A DNA stretch of 64,000 bases from Calliphora vicina. Taxonomy: Eukaryota > Arthropoda > Insecta > Diptera > Calliphoridae. Shown piece after piece: positions 1 through 11,690 of this stretch. A program made the translations under genes and the position numbers. The DNA lies in assembly GCF_958450345.1 (NCBI RefSeq), contig NC_088782.1:117166046-117230045 (forward strand), written 5' to 3'. The notes beneath the pieces are model-generated. The model was given only the letters and a program-made list of their open reading frames with translations. It ran no database searches and was not told where the DNA came from. Positions within the stretch are counted from its first letter, which is position 1. Every line of letters starts with the position of its first letter.

Positions 1-559
1 TATGTCATACATTAATCCAAATTAATTTCATGTAATTAAAATCACCTTCAAGCCAAACTACAGGAACATTTATAAACCAACACTTTGAATGTGTTGTTTG
101 CGGGCTGCTCAAAAGAATTCACTGGCTACACAGCCTTACATTTATACATATACACATTAAATGGTATTTATTCGATTTAGTAAACTTTATCCCCAATAAT
201 AATTACCCATTCATAATGGCTGCTAAAGTGTAAGAAATATTTAATGTCCGCAAAATACTTATACAAGAGTATACAAGGAGATAGTGAGGAAATGGGTTGG
301 AGGAAAGGATAAAAAATATGTTTGTGCTAAATATTAAATATTTCACGGCACATTAATAAAAATTATTGGCAGTAAAAACAATTAAAAAGGTAAGTAAGTT
401 CCAAAGATAGCAAGAAGACATTTAAATTCTTGAATTTTTATTAGAATTGCCTTAGGCCTATAAAAATATACACCAAAACATATAATTTTCATTCGTTACT
501 TTACTAAAATTTGAGTTCTTCTGCAATTTCAATTCAGCCCGAGTTCTCTTGTAGTTTTA
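1..559. other. AT-rich non-coding DNA, no gene seen
   Basis: No open frame or known repeat is recognised. A good splice-donor-like string (AAAAAG then GTAAGTAAG) lies at about 384-398 on the plus strand. The sequence just upstream has stops in all frames and no clear acceptor, so it is not called an exon. Confidence 0.4.
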
Positions 560-1939
560 TTCTAGTTCTGTTCTGTTCTAGTTCTGTTCTAGTTCTGTTC
601 TAGTTCTGTTCTAGTTCTGTTCTAGTTCTGTTCTAGTTCTGTTCTAGTTCTGTTCTAGTTCTGTTCTAGTTCTGTTCTAGTTCTGTTCTAGTTCTGTTCT
701 AGTTCTGTTCTAGTTCTGTTCTAGTTCTGTTCTAGTTCTGTTCTAGTTCTGTTCTAGTTCTGTTCTGTTCTAGTTCTGTTCTAGTTCTGTTCTAGTTCTG
801 TTCTAGTTCTGTTCTAGTTCTGTTCTAGTTCTGTTCTAGTTCTGTTCTAGTTCTGTTCTAGTTCTGTTCTAGTTCTGTTCTAGTTCTGTTCTAGTTCTGT
901 TCTAGTTCTGTTCTAGTTCTGTTCTAGTTCTGTTCTAGTTCTGTTCTAGTTCTGTTCTAGTTCTGTTCTAGTTCTGTTCTAGTTCTGTTCTAGTTCTGTT
1001 CTAGTTCTGTTCTAGTTCTGTTCTAGTTCTGTTCTAGTTCTGTTCTAGTTCTGTTCTGTTCTAGTTCTGTTCTAGTTCTGTTCTAGTTCTGTTCTAGTTC
1101 TGTTCTAGTTCTGTTCTAGTTCTGTTCTAGTTCTGTTCTAGTTCTGTTCTAGTTCTGTTCTAGTTCTGTTCTAGTTCTGTTCTAGTTCTGTTCTAGTTCT
1201 GTTCTAGTTCTGTTCTAGTTCTGTTCTAGTTCTGTTCTAGTTCTGTTCTAGTTCTGTTCTAGTTCTGTTCTAGTTCTGTTCTAGTTCTGTTCTAGTTCTG
1301 TTCTAGTTCTGTTCTAGTTCTGTTCTGTTCTAGTTCTGTTCTAGTTCTGTTCTAGTTCTGTTCTAGTTCTGTTCTAGTTCTGTTCTAGTTCTGTTCTAGT
1401 TCTGTTCTAGTTCTGTTCTAGTTCTGTTCTAGTTCTGTTCTAGTTCTGTTCTAGTTCTGTTCTAGTTCTGTTCTAGTTCTGTTCTAGTTCTGTTCTAGTT
1501 CTGTTCTAGTTCTGTTCTAGTTCTGTTCTAGTTCTGTTCTAGTTCTGTTCTAGTTCTGTTCTAGTTCTGTTCTAGTTCTGTTCTAGTTCTGTTCTAGTTC
1601 TGTTCTAGTTCTGTTCTAGTTCTGTTCTAGTTCTGTTCTAGTTCTGTTCTAGTTCTGTTCTAGTTCTGTTCTAGTTCTGTTCTAGTTCTGTTCTAGTTCT
1701 GTTCTGTTCTAGTTCTGTTCTAGTTCTGTTCTAGTTCTGTTCTAGTTCTGTTCTAGTTCTGTTCTAGTTCTGTTCTAGTTCTGTTCTAGTTCTGTTCTAG
1801 TTCTGTTCTAGTTCTGTTCTAGTTCTGTTCTAGTTCTGTTCTAGTTCTGTTCTAGTTCTGTTCTAGTTCTGTTCTAGTTCTGTTCTAGTTCTGTTCTAGT
1901 TCTGTTCTAGTTCTGTTCTAGTTCTGTTCTAGTTCTGTT
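560..1939. repeat. 11-bp tandem array (TTCTGTTCTAG)n
   Basis: About 125 almost perfect copies of an 11-bp unit run without a break. The main variation is a unit lengthened by one extra TTCTG (16 bp), at roughly 566, 760, 1050, 1320 and 1700. The spacings (about 190, 290, 270 and 380 bp) equal whole numbers of units plus 5 bp. Such low divergence means the array is young or actively homogenised by slippage or unequal exchange. It is pyrimidine-rich on the plus strand and codes for nothing. Confidence 0.97.
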
Positions 1940-3904
1940 TTTGTTTAAGTCCTGTTTCATTTTTTATTTGAAGTTTTATTTTCTATTTGTTAGAAAAATT
2001 ATTCACGAATCCTTTAACGCAATTTGCTGTTACAATAAAGTCTTTCCAACAATGTGTTTATGTTGTTCCTTTTTTGCGTTGGTTTTTGTTTTCAAACCAG
2101 CTTGTTAAAATAGAAATTTCAAGCGGAAATGTGCAGCAGAGTAACACAACTCTTTCAAAAGCAAATAACAACAGCAACAAAGCCCCTTTTTATAGTGGTA
2201 AAAAGTGACTGTCTGTCAGTCAGTCAACGAACTACGAAACAAATCAGTCTGTTACTTGAATTGTGTGTGTAGGGAGAACCAAACAAAAGCTTTTGTTAGA
2301 GACGACCAACCTTGGGATTTTAGAGGGAGTGATGTCAAGCAGTGGGAGTTTTGAGATAGAACACAGAGTTCTCGATTGGAATTGATTATGCAGGTTATAA
2401 AGCCTGACGATTTTAGCTTGATGAATCAGTCTGATATTCTCTGGTGCTTGATATCTGTGTTCAGTTAATTAGTCTTTAGGTTTTGAGTTGCTGTCCCTTA
2501 GATCGTTTGCATGCTATTGGCCCCTTGTCTGTTTCATGTTTGTCCATTTCAGTGTTTTTCGAAATGCACGACTGACAACATCTAGACGTGCAGATGGCGC
2601 TGTCGTGGTCTGAAGAACGTTTTGTGCCTTTTGTGTGTGTCTATGTGGCGGGAAGAAATAACTTTTAAAAATTTTTATATTTTTTTTTTCGTTTTTCAAA
2701 TGTGAACTCATGTTTATAAAGCATTTCTTTTTTTATTTTGTAGTTGCTGTAGAATTGTTTATTATTGTTGTTGTTTATAACGAAAAGAAAAAAGTATAAA
2801 ATGGTGTGTGTGGCTCGTGAGCAATTTCATGGTTTTATGGCTTTTCGACTTTTTGTCGTAAATTGTGTTGCTTTTTTCGCCATTCGCCATTCTCCATATT
2901 TATTCTGTTGCATTGACGTTTAAAGTTTTGGGTTTTTTAGAGTTTTGCTATGGAGTTTCCTGATGACTGAGAGAAAGAAAAAAAAGCTAACATTTGGGTT
3001 GTTAATTGAATATGAAGGTTTTTGGTAAAGGTTTGGCAAGAGGAAAACTAAAGAAACCGGAAATAAGTGTAACAATTGTTAGATTATGAATAAACTAAAA
3101 TCAAAATTTTGTTTAACAAAATCAGTCATTTATAACAAAAAACATTATAATACTTTTGTTATTTTTTTTTATGAAATTATTTCAACAAAATTAATGCTAA
3201 ACACATGGCCAGGATGTAAAAGCAAATACTTATTTTGTGCAAAACAACAAGTTAAAACTCATTTCCGTTTTGTGAAACAAAACAAAAAAAAAAAGAAGAA
3301 AACTTGTACCAAAATTTGTTACCTAAAAGTTTAAAAATCAAATTATAACTTTTTAAAATATAATAAAGTGTTAAAACACGCGATTATGTGTTCAGCGTAA
3401 CGAGTATAAAAAAGGGATTTTAACTGCGAACACAAAGCAACAAGAGCTATTTGGCTGCAATAAGGAAAAAAAAGTTGTTGACAAATTTATTTAACACGCG
3501 ATATAAATACAATTTACTTAAATTACAAAATTGTTTATTACACGAAAACTGCTGGCAAAGAAAAGGATCCCTTTTACAAATCAATTACCCCTGGTATGTT
3601 ACAAAATTCTATACAAATGTCGTGTTGTCTCACTTGAGAGTTTATTATAAATTTTCAAACTTCGCGCTGTAATAAATTGTCTACAATGTGTAGCAGCAAT
3701 TTGTTGCTGTTAAAATTGGGATGGAAAAAAAGGAACTGTATTTTATTGCTAACTTGTGTTTTATTGCTTGAGCAACAATTGCAGTGGTAAAGTTATTTTT
3801 TTTTTTTAAATTTAATCTTGTAATCATAATGTGGAAGATATTAAGAGTATTTTGTTTTGAAACTACAGGTGTAGGTCGACTTAATAGTTACGGTTACGTG
3901 CAGT
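1940..3904. other. Unique non-coding DNA with a locally GC-richer stretch
   Basis: No gene is supported. The frames here lack recognisable motifs and are interrupted by homopolymer runs. The part at about 2210-2680 is richer in G and C than its surroundings and carries a CTCF-like site (annotated separately), so it could be a regulatory island or an untranslated exon. No splice-flanked open frame was found in it. Confidence 0.35.
2590..2603 (+). promoter_or_regulatory. CTCF-like core motif
   Basis: The plus strand reads GCAGATGGCGCTGTCG here, which contains the insect CTCF core AGATGGCGC. It lies inside the only clearly GC-enriched stretch of the first 10 kb. A single short motif match can arise by chance. 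Function as an insulator or architectural site is an inference. Confidence 0.25.
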
Positions 3905-6350
3905 TTCGATAAATTCACAAATAAAATAGCAGACTTTGCTTCTATACCTCTCCTATAGTCTTAGATAAGTTTCAAACGTATCCATTTCTCTAGTCAATCG
4001 GTCTTAGTCTATCTTACTGCTAATTTGGCTTCAATCCTAAGTCGAAGGCATTTTAAAAGAAATAAATTAGCTTCGATCATAGGTATTTTTTAGTTTTACT
4101 TAGCTTCAATCGGAATCACATTTATTAATATAAGTTTAGTTACAGTCGTATGTCTTTTTAAAGTCTCGAGTAAGCTGTCGTATGTCTTTTTAAAGTCTCG
4201 AGTAAGCTGTCTCAGTTCAGCTTCAGTCATAGGTCAATACTAGTTTCAGTCTTAGGTAAACACTATCCTCAGATGAAGGCTCTTCCAAAGTCTAAGTTTA
4301 GATTCAATCGTAGAACTTTCTATCTTCTACCTTTAAAGTTTCAGTTAAACTCAATTAAGCTTTTTATGGGTGTAAATACTGGGCACTGTATGACAGGAAA
4401 AATGTCGATATGTATGAGTTATAACTTTTATAGATGTAGAGCATCAATAGTGGCTCTTTCTTTAGAAAAGTTTAGGCTTCAATCGTGACTCTTTCATTAG
4501 AAAAGTTTAATCGCCACATGTGGATCTTTCTTTAATCATATTTTAGCTTCAATGTATATTTTACAAGTAAGAGTGACTGTTTCTTTAGAATAGTGTAGTC
4601 TTCATTCGTGGCTCTTCTCTGCTTCAATCTCAGCTCTTGCTTTACAAAAGTTTAAACTGGAATCGTAGCTGTTTGCTTGGTCATATTTTAGATTCAATAT
4701 TGGATCTTTCTTTACTCGTATTTTAGCTTCTATCGTGGCTCTTTCTTTAGTAATATTTCACATGAAATCGTGGCTCTTTCTTTAGTCATATTTCAGCTTC
4801 ACTCGTGGCTCTTTCTTTAGTCATATTTCAGCTTCAATCGTGGCTCTTTCTTTAGTCATATTTCAGCTTCAATCGTTTCTTTTTCTTTAGTCTTATTTCA
4901 GCTTCAATAGTGGCTTCCATAGCTTCAATCTTGGCTCTTGCTTTACAAAAGTTGAAGCTCCAATAGTAGCTCTTTCTTTAGTCATATTTTAGCTTCAATC
5001 GTGGCTCTTTCTTTAGTCATATTTTAACTTCAATTGTGGCTCTTTCTTTAGTCATATTTTAGTTTCAAACTTGGCTCTTCTTTTAGTCAGATTTTAACTT
5101 CAATCGTGGCTCTTGTTTAAGTCATATTTTAGCTACAATCGTGGCTCTTTTTTTAGTCATATCTGAGCCGCAATCGTGGCTCCTTCTTTAGTCATATTTT
5201 AGCTTCAATCGTGGCTCTTTCTTTAATCATATTTTAGCTTCAATCGTGGCTCTTTCTTTAGTGATATTTTAGTTCCAAACTTGGGTCTTTATTTAGTCAT
5301 TTTCTAGATTCAATCTTGGCTCTTTCTTTAGTCATATTTTAGCATCAATCTTGGCTCTTTCTTTAGTCATTTTCTACATTCAATCCTGGCTATTTTTTAG
5401 TCGTATTTTAGCTTCAATCGTGGCTCTTTCTTTAGTCATATTTTAGATTCAATCGTGGCTCTGTCTTTAGTCATATTTTAGCTTCAATTGTGGCTCTTTC
5501 TTTAGTCATATTTTAGTTTCAAACTTGGCTCTTTCTTTAGTAATTTTCTAGATTCAATCTTGGCTCTTTCTTTAGTCATATTTTAGCGTCAATCTTGGCT
5601 CTTTCTTTAGTCATTTTCTACATTCAATCCTGGCTATTTTTTTAGTCGTTTTTAAGCTTCAATCGTGGTTCTTTCTTTAGTCATATTTTAACTTCAATAG
5701 TGGTCCTTTCTTTAGTCGTGTTTTAACTTCAATAGTGGATCTTTCTTTAGCCATATTTTAACTCCAATCCTGGCTATTTTTTAGTCGTATTTTAGCCTCA
5801 ATCGTGGTTCTTTCTTTAGTCATGTTTTAGCTTCAATTGTGGCTCTTTCTTTAGTCATATTTTAGCTTCAATAGTGGCTCTTTCTTTAGTCATATTTTAG
5901 CTTCAATTGTGGCTCTTTCTTTAGTCATATTTTAGTTTCAAACTTGGCTCTTTCATTAGTAATTTTCTAGATTCAATCTTGGTTCTTTCTTTAGTCATAT
6001 TTTAACCTCAATAATGGCTCTTTCTGTGTTCATATTTAAGCTTCAATCGGGGCTCTTTCTTAGCTTCAATCTTGGCTCTTGCTTTATTTAATATTTAAGC
6101 TTCAATCGTGGCTCTTTCTCTAGTCATATTTGAGTTTCAATGTTGGCTTTTGCTTTACAAAAATTCAAGCTTCAACTGTGGCTCTTTCTTTAGTCATATC
6201 TTAGCTTCAATGTTGTCTCTTTCTTTAGTATATTTCAGCTTCAATTTTCTCTCCTTCTATAGTATATTTTAGCTGCAATCGCTGCTCTTTCTCAAACGTG
6301 GCTCATTCTACATTCACATTTAGCTTCTAACACGTATCATTCTTCTCGTT
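3905..6350 (+). repeat. Minisatellite family M, block 1 (~35-bp unit)
   Basis: About 65-70 diverged copies of a 33-36 bp unit read TTTAGCTTCAATCGTGG then CTCTTTCTTTAGTCATA on the plus strand. Copies near 4700-6000 are the most alike, and both edges are degenerate. Some units have lost or gained a few bases, and a few are joined by deletions (for example near 4910 and 6060). Related blocks recur through the window in both orientations. No coding potential is seen because stops such as TAG are part of the unit. Confidence 0.93.
4147..4210 (+). repeat. Perfect 32-bp tandem duplication
   Basis: Two identical, directly adjacent 32-bp copies (4147-4178 and 4179-4210) begin CGTATGTCTTTTTAAAGTCT. 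The surrounding minisatellite units are diverged, so this is a recent local duplication. Confidence 0.9.
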
Positions 6351-7350
6351 ATTCTTTTTTACAAAATGATTTCTTTAACTTTTTGAAATATATGACAAAT
6401 TTTTATTATTTTGATTTCATATATATCAGCTTACTCTTACACTTTTAAACCCATGATCTTTAACTAATATTATTGAGTTTTTTCCGTTTTGTGTAGATTT
6501 GTCCACATTTCAGTACCTCTATTTTTTGCCTTTTAACAAAGTTTAATTCTAAATGTTTGTTAAATTTTCTTATGCCAAAAAGAAAGAAAAAAAAGTAGAA
6601 AATAAAATCATGTTACTAAATGTTTAAACAAGATATCTGTATTTGTCTCTGAGTCTGCCTGCTATGATGCGTAATAACACATGTGTTGGTAGGGATTGTA
6701 ACCACACACAGACATACATTATGATAAAATTTATACTAACGCACTTCTAGATACTTTGCCATAATGCACTCTTACTCATGCCAACTTAGCAAACACTCGA
6801 ATAAATATGTTTATTTCAGTGACAAGCAAAATCGTAAAAATAGAAATTTGTACCAAACATGTTTGATAAAGTTGGACTATTTCAAAGATTATTGCACCAA
6901 AACTTGGGGTTAGTAGCTGCAATCGAGAGTGAAGCAGTACTCTAGGAATCACTATCTGAGTCGACTTATTGATGACCGTCCGTCTGTACGTCTGTCCGTC
7001 TGTCCGTCTGTCCGTCTGTCCGTCTGTCCGTCTGTCCGTCTGTCCGTCCGTCCGTCCGTCCATGCATATAGTCATCTAACTACTAGTCGCAATTATTTAG
7101 TTCATGGATATCAAAAGAAAATAAAATCACTACCAGTTGAAAGTAAAATGTACCAAAACTACAAACAATAGTACCAAACTTTTCATCCCGGGTTCATTTC
7201 CCATTCATATGCCCGGTTTATTTATAAGTCTGTGTTTGTATGTTTGAGGAGTATTAGAGAGAGCGAGAGTGAGTATTTGAGAATGAGAATGTTTATGCTG
7301 CTATATATTCTCCCCTTTAATATTTGTTATGTCTCCCCAACATACATTTA
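6351..7350. other. Non-coding DNA with a diverged dispersed-repeat remnant
   Basis: No host gene is recognised. The part around 6860-7200 resembles the middle of the dispersed repeats at 33.5-34.2 and 39.1-39.8 kb. It has the phrase AATCACTATCTGAGTCGACT followed by a run of CCGTC, which in those repeats reads AATCACTTTCTGAGTCGATT and CCGTCCGTCTGG. It is therefore probably an old copy of the same class of element. The open frames on both strands across it are shadows of the CCGTCTGT repeat. Confidence 0.45.
6976..7061. repeat. (TCCGTCTG)n short tandem repeat
   Basis: An 8-bp unit TCCGTCTG is repeated about seven times, flanked by CCGT tetramers. The 8-bp period breaks the triplet frame, so the Thr-Asp-Gly-Arg and Ser-Val-Cys-Pro strings it encodes are artefacts. 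It probably expanded from the CCGTCCGTCC stretch present in related dispersed repeats elsewhere in the window. Confidence 0.93.
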
Positions 7351-7356
7351 TGCACA

Positions 7357-7498
7357 TTAGGGTGGTCCTTATAAATGAAATATGCAAACTCTAAACTGTA
7401 AACGATTTAGCTCAAATTTTTAGCATTTAATTTTTAGATGATGGAGAACAATTTAAGACCTTTTGGAGCACCGAAAATCAAAATATGGACCACCCTAA
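7357..7498. mobile_element. 142-bp MITE-like element with TTAGGGTGGTCC termini
   Basis: The left end TTAGGGTGGTCC and right end GGACCACCCTAA form perfect 12-bp inverted repeats. A 6-bp direct repeat, TGCACA, flanks them at 7351-7356 and 7499-7504 and fits a target-site duplication. The 118-bp interior is AT-rich and non-coding. The size and symmetry are those of a miniature inverted-repeat element moved by a transposase made elsewhere. The superfamily is not assigned. Confidence 0.8.
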
Positions 7499-7504
7499 TG
7501 CACA

Positions 7505-8199
7505 TGTATTTGTTTGTTTGTTGTCTATTTGATTTTGCTGCAATTGCAGTAGTTGTAATGCAGTGTCATGAATTTTCCAAATATATTATACAAGCATAAG
7601 TGTATCTATGTGTACAATTTATATATAAATTTTTTTTGTAAACTTGTGGTAAATCCACTTAAGACATACAATGACAATTTGTTATTTTATGAGGTTAAAA
7701 AGAGCTTAATTGTGTTGATTATAGATTTGTGTGCAATTGTGTATGAGTGTGTCTCTAATAAGCGAGGTTAACTGAAAAGTTTTTTAAATGTTTGAATCTT
7801 CAGCGACACATGACTTACGCCAGAGAAAGATAAAGGAAAAAAGAGCTAAGATTTCGCAAACATCCAAATATTCAGACCTTGATAAATCGTTTTGTTTTAA
7901 AGAGGTTCATAACCTCCTAATATTCAGACTTTGATAAATCGTTTTGTTTTATATGCTTTTAGAATGCTTTAAAAATAAATGTATTTTTCATCCTGCCCTC
8001 TTATATTTATGTGCATTGATGGTCTGTGTTCTGTATTGTGTATTTAGGATTTTATTTGTTTTTGTCTGTTGCAGAAATTCTTGACAATTTCATATGATTT
8101 TGCTCAGTACGTGCTGGAGTATTTTGTATTAATTCTTTGATTATAATGAAGTCGAAAGTCATCAAGATATGAAAACCACTTTTTGTTAAATAAAAAAAT
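7505..8199. other. Non-coding DNA with a short direct repeat
   Basis: No gene is seen. A stretch containing GATAAATCGTTTTGTTTTA occurs twice at about 7867-7900 and 7918-7951, separated by roughly 18 bp. The 67-codon open frame at 7568-7771 is AT-rich and has no recognisable motif. Confidence 0.4.
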
Positions 8200-10550
8200 T
8201 AAATACGTTCTAACAGAAAACTCCGAGAAATCTTTAAGGTTTTAAGATTTTTGTAAAGAGAAAGTTTTAGATTTTAAAGATAAATCGCTGATATCCCAAA
8301 ATATCAAAAAAGGATATATGGCGAGCTTCCGAAATATTGAAGCAAATTAAGTGAATTTTAGTAAACACTTAAATAAAACCAATATACGTTCTTTGTATTA
8401 ATTTGAAAAGATTTAGATGAATTGTGTAAGAATTATTGATGTTTGAAAAAAAAATTGTCATAGAAAAATTGTATTTTTTGCTAATTGAAAGAAAAAATAG
8501 CTTGGAATTAATAAAAACTAATCAATAAACTATGAAAAAATTATATATGCCATAGTTCTAAAGAATACAATAAATTCTTTGAAAATATTTGTACGTTTTG
8601 TTTAAAAACTATAGAGTTTTGAAAGAAACAAATTCACCAAAAAGATTTTTGTAAAGAGAAAGTTTAATATTTTAAATATAAATATCAGTTATTCCAAAAT
8701 TTCAAAAAAGGATATATGGCGAGCTTCCTAAATAATAAAGCAAATAGGGTGAATTTTGGTAACCAGTTAAATACCACCAATATATGTTCTTTGTATTAAT
8801 TTGAAAAGATTTAGATGAATTGTGTAAGAATTATTGATGTTTGAAAAAAAAATTGTCATAGAAAAATAGTATTTTTTGCTAATTGAAAGAAAAAATAGCT
8901 TGGAATTAATAAAAAAAGAATATATGCCAAACTTCTCAAAGAATGCAGTAAATTCTCTGAAAATATTTGTACGATTTGATTAAAAATTATAGAGTTTTGA
9001 AAGAAAAAAATTCACCAAAAATAATTCGAACTGATTGATGATTGCCTGGTATCATTAAGTTTAAGATTCTAAAGATAAATCGCTGATATCCCATAATTCC
9101 AAAAAAAGGATATAAGACGCGCTTCCTAAATATTAAAGCAAATAATGTGAATTTTGGTAACCAGTTAAATAACACCAATATACGTTCTTTGTATTAATTT
9201 GAAAAGATTTAGATGAATTGTGTAAGAATTATTGATGATTGAAAAAAATTGTCATAGAAAAATAGTATTTTTTGCTTATTGAAAAAAATAGCTTAGAATT
9301 AATGAAATCAGAAAACTATGAATAAGGATTTAGCTAGACTTCTTAAATAATAGATTAAATTCTTTGAAGATTTTTGTACGATTTGATTAAAAATTATAGA
9401 GTTTTGAAAGAAACAAGTACACCAAAAATAATTCGAACTGATTGATGATTGCCTGGTATCCTTAAGTTTACGATTTTAAAGATAAATCGCCGATATCCCA
9501 TAATTCCAAAAAAAGGATATCAGACGAGCTTCCCAAATAATTAAGCAAATTAAAAGAATTTTTGTAAGCACTTAAATAATAACAATACACGTTCTTTGTG
9601 TTAATTTGAAAATGTTTAGATGAATTTTGTAAGAATTATTGATGTTTGAAAAAAAATTGTCACAGAAAAATAGTATTGTTTGGTAACTGAAAGAAAAAAA
9701 TAGCTTGGAATTAATAAAAACGAATTAGAAAACTACTTCTTAAATAATAAAGTATATTATTTAGCTGAATTTGAAAATATTTTTATGATTTTTTTAAAAA
9801 GTTTTATAGAAAAAAATACACCAAAAATAATTCGTATAGATTGAAGGAAATTAACTGTCTGGTATAATTAAAAATAACTCAGTTTTATATATTTTACACT
9901 AAAAAATGTTATTTTTAAAATATTTCAAAAAAAGGATATATGGCCAACTTTGTAAATATTAAAGCAAATTTAGTGAATTTTGGAGGGCATTTAAGTAAAA
10001 CTAAATCGCATTCATTTGCTCGATCTTAAGTCGTTTGAATGATTTGTTTAAGAATTATCAATTTTTGAAAACAAATTATTATACAAATTCCGAGAAATCG
10101 CAAAAGTTGTAAGATTTTTATAACGAGAGACTTAAAGTTAAAGATTTTAAAGATAAATCGCTGTTAATCCATAATTGCAAAAAAAGGATATAAGACGAGC
10201 TTCCTGAATAATTAAGCAAATTAAAGGAATTTTAGTAAGCACTTAAACAATACCAATATACGTTCTTTGTATTAATTTGAAAATATTTCGATGAATTGCG
10301 TAAGAATTATGGATGTTTGAAAAAATTTTTTATAGAAAAATCGTTTTTTTTTTTGCAAATTGAAAGAAAATTGCTTCGAATTAATAAAAACTTATCAGGA
10401 AACTCCGAAAATTTATAATGATAAATAATAGAGTAAGTTATTTTCCTAAATTTGAAAACATTTTTTCGATTTGTTTAAAAATTATAGAATTTTATAACAA
10501 AGAAAATAAATAAAAATTTTTAGCTTTTATTTAGAAATATTTGTACAATA
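8200..10550 (+). repeat. Satellite family G, array 1 (~397-bp dimer)
   Basis: Cores resembling AAAAAAGGATATATGGCGAG lie near 8310, 8707, 9104, 9512, 9932 and 10183. The first three are 397 bp apart. Between them sit second, decayed cores (near 8540, 8922 and 9325, for example ATATATGCCATAG), so the repeat is a dimer of about 232 plus 165 bp. A second shared motif, ATACGTTCTTTGTATTAATT, follows each full core by about 80-90 bp. Adjacent dimers are very alike between 8300 and 9500 and diverge toward 10.5 kb. No coding sequence is present. Confidence 0.88.
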
Positions 10551-11215
10551 TAAATTTATTCAAATTACTGGCCATCATACCTAAGACCTTTCCGAATTCC
10601 GAGCCAAAAAAACTGCTCATATTTTGGGGCCAAGAACGAATTAAGCCAATATAGGATACTCCGTTCCAAAGTAAAGCGTATAGCAGAGATATCGTTCTGC
10701 AATTACAAACAACTAGTAGTCGGACGGGGCACAGTCTGATCGTATATTACGGGCGTTTTTCGCCAAATGTTCACTTCAAACGATCCGTTGTCCACCAAAT
10801 ACAGAGCATTACCTTAGCGTCATTGATATTTGTCTTTGAGATAGATATAGCTGGCTGGCTGGCGGGTTTCACATACGATCTCATATGCTTCGGGTTATCG
10901 TAATGGATCCATTTTACGTCACAAGGTAATGATTCGGTGCAAAAATTATTTTCTTTTATAGCGTTCAAATATAATTTCGGACATGCAAAATAGTCTTTCA
11001 AGGTATCTCGGCTTCAATACATATAGTACCCAATTTCCCAGCTTTTGGTTGAATCCTGCCAATGATTTTACAAGCTCCTGTTGAGTTTTACATTAATCTT
11101 CATGAAGTAGTGTCTCCAATTCTTGGTCTTCGAACTTTGTTGGCTGGCCTGGACGATCTTTTTCTTCTTCCTTTTCAAAATCACCACATCTTACCCGCAC
11201 AAACCATCTCACAAA
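10530..11215 (-). mobile_element. Mariner remnant, 5'-truncated (copy 1)
   Basis: A minus-strand mariner transposase relic ends in a 3' flank with AATAAATTTATATTGTACAA, which is shared with the copy at 23.87 kb. This places both in one mariner lineage. The 5' end stops at a junction with minisatellite family M at about 11216, and the 3' side runs into satellite family G. No terminal inverted repeat was found. Confidence 0.85.
10580..11215 (-). pseudogene. Mariner transposase pseudogene (copy 1)
   Basis: Read from right to left across several frames it keeps landmark mariner strings. They are WFVR near the helix-turn-helix domain, DRPGQPTKFEDQELETLLHE, GNWV and LKPRYLERLF. The first catalytic-aspartate block reads CDVKWIHYDNPKH, followed by VMLCIWW. 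After that come the C-terminal words RFTLERSILYWLNSF and YEQFFWLGI. The HDNARPH region with the second aspartate and the PYSPDLAPSDY region appear deleted. In-frame stops and frameshifts make it non-functional. Confidence 0.85.
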
Positions 11216-11690
11216 CCATTGAAGATCGAATTAGACTAAATACAGACCAACAATTGAATCTCGAATAGAACTACAATTGAAATTCGAATTAGACTTTATA
11301 TAGACATACGATTGATGCCTTAATTAGACATACAAACCTATACGATTGAATCTCGAATAGCACTACACTTGAAGCTCGAATTAGACTTTATACACAGCTA
11401 CGATTGATGCTTTAATTATACTACAAAGAGACCTACGAGTGGAGATCAAATTAAACTACAAACGGACCTTCGATTGAAACTATACAATACAATTAAATCT
11501 TGCGTTAGACTACATACAGACCAATGATTGAAGTCCAAATTAAACTCAAATATATACCAATAATTGCAAATAAAATTAGACTAAAAACAGAGCTACGATT
11601 ACAGCTTAAATTATCATACGAACCAGCGATTGATGATTAAATTGTTCTTTATAAAGACCTACGATTGAAGATCAAATTTGTCCTTATAGA
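11216..11690 (-). repeat. Minisatellite family M, block 2
   Basis: About 12 diverged units occur in the reverse orientation, with phrases such as CTACGATTGAAGCTCGAATT then AGACTTTATACAGAC. They lie directly between two unrelated mariner relics. This block has its own variant (CTCGAATTAGAC in place of CTAAACTTAGAC). Confidence 0.85.

Noticed and set aside
384..398. Strong donor-like AAAAAG-GTAAGTAAG on the plus strand
   Set aside because: No open frame or acceptor upstream; a first untranslated exon cannot be excluded but is not supported.
560..1939. Regularly spaced repeats as a CRISPR array
   Set aside because: Units are head-to-tail 11-mers with no unique spacers, in a eukaryotic sequence.
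6776..7171. Frames with (DGRT)n-like and (SVCP)n-like strings on opposite strands
   Set aside because: Translation products of the TCCGTCTG repeat, not proteins.
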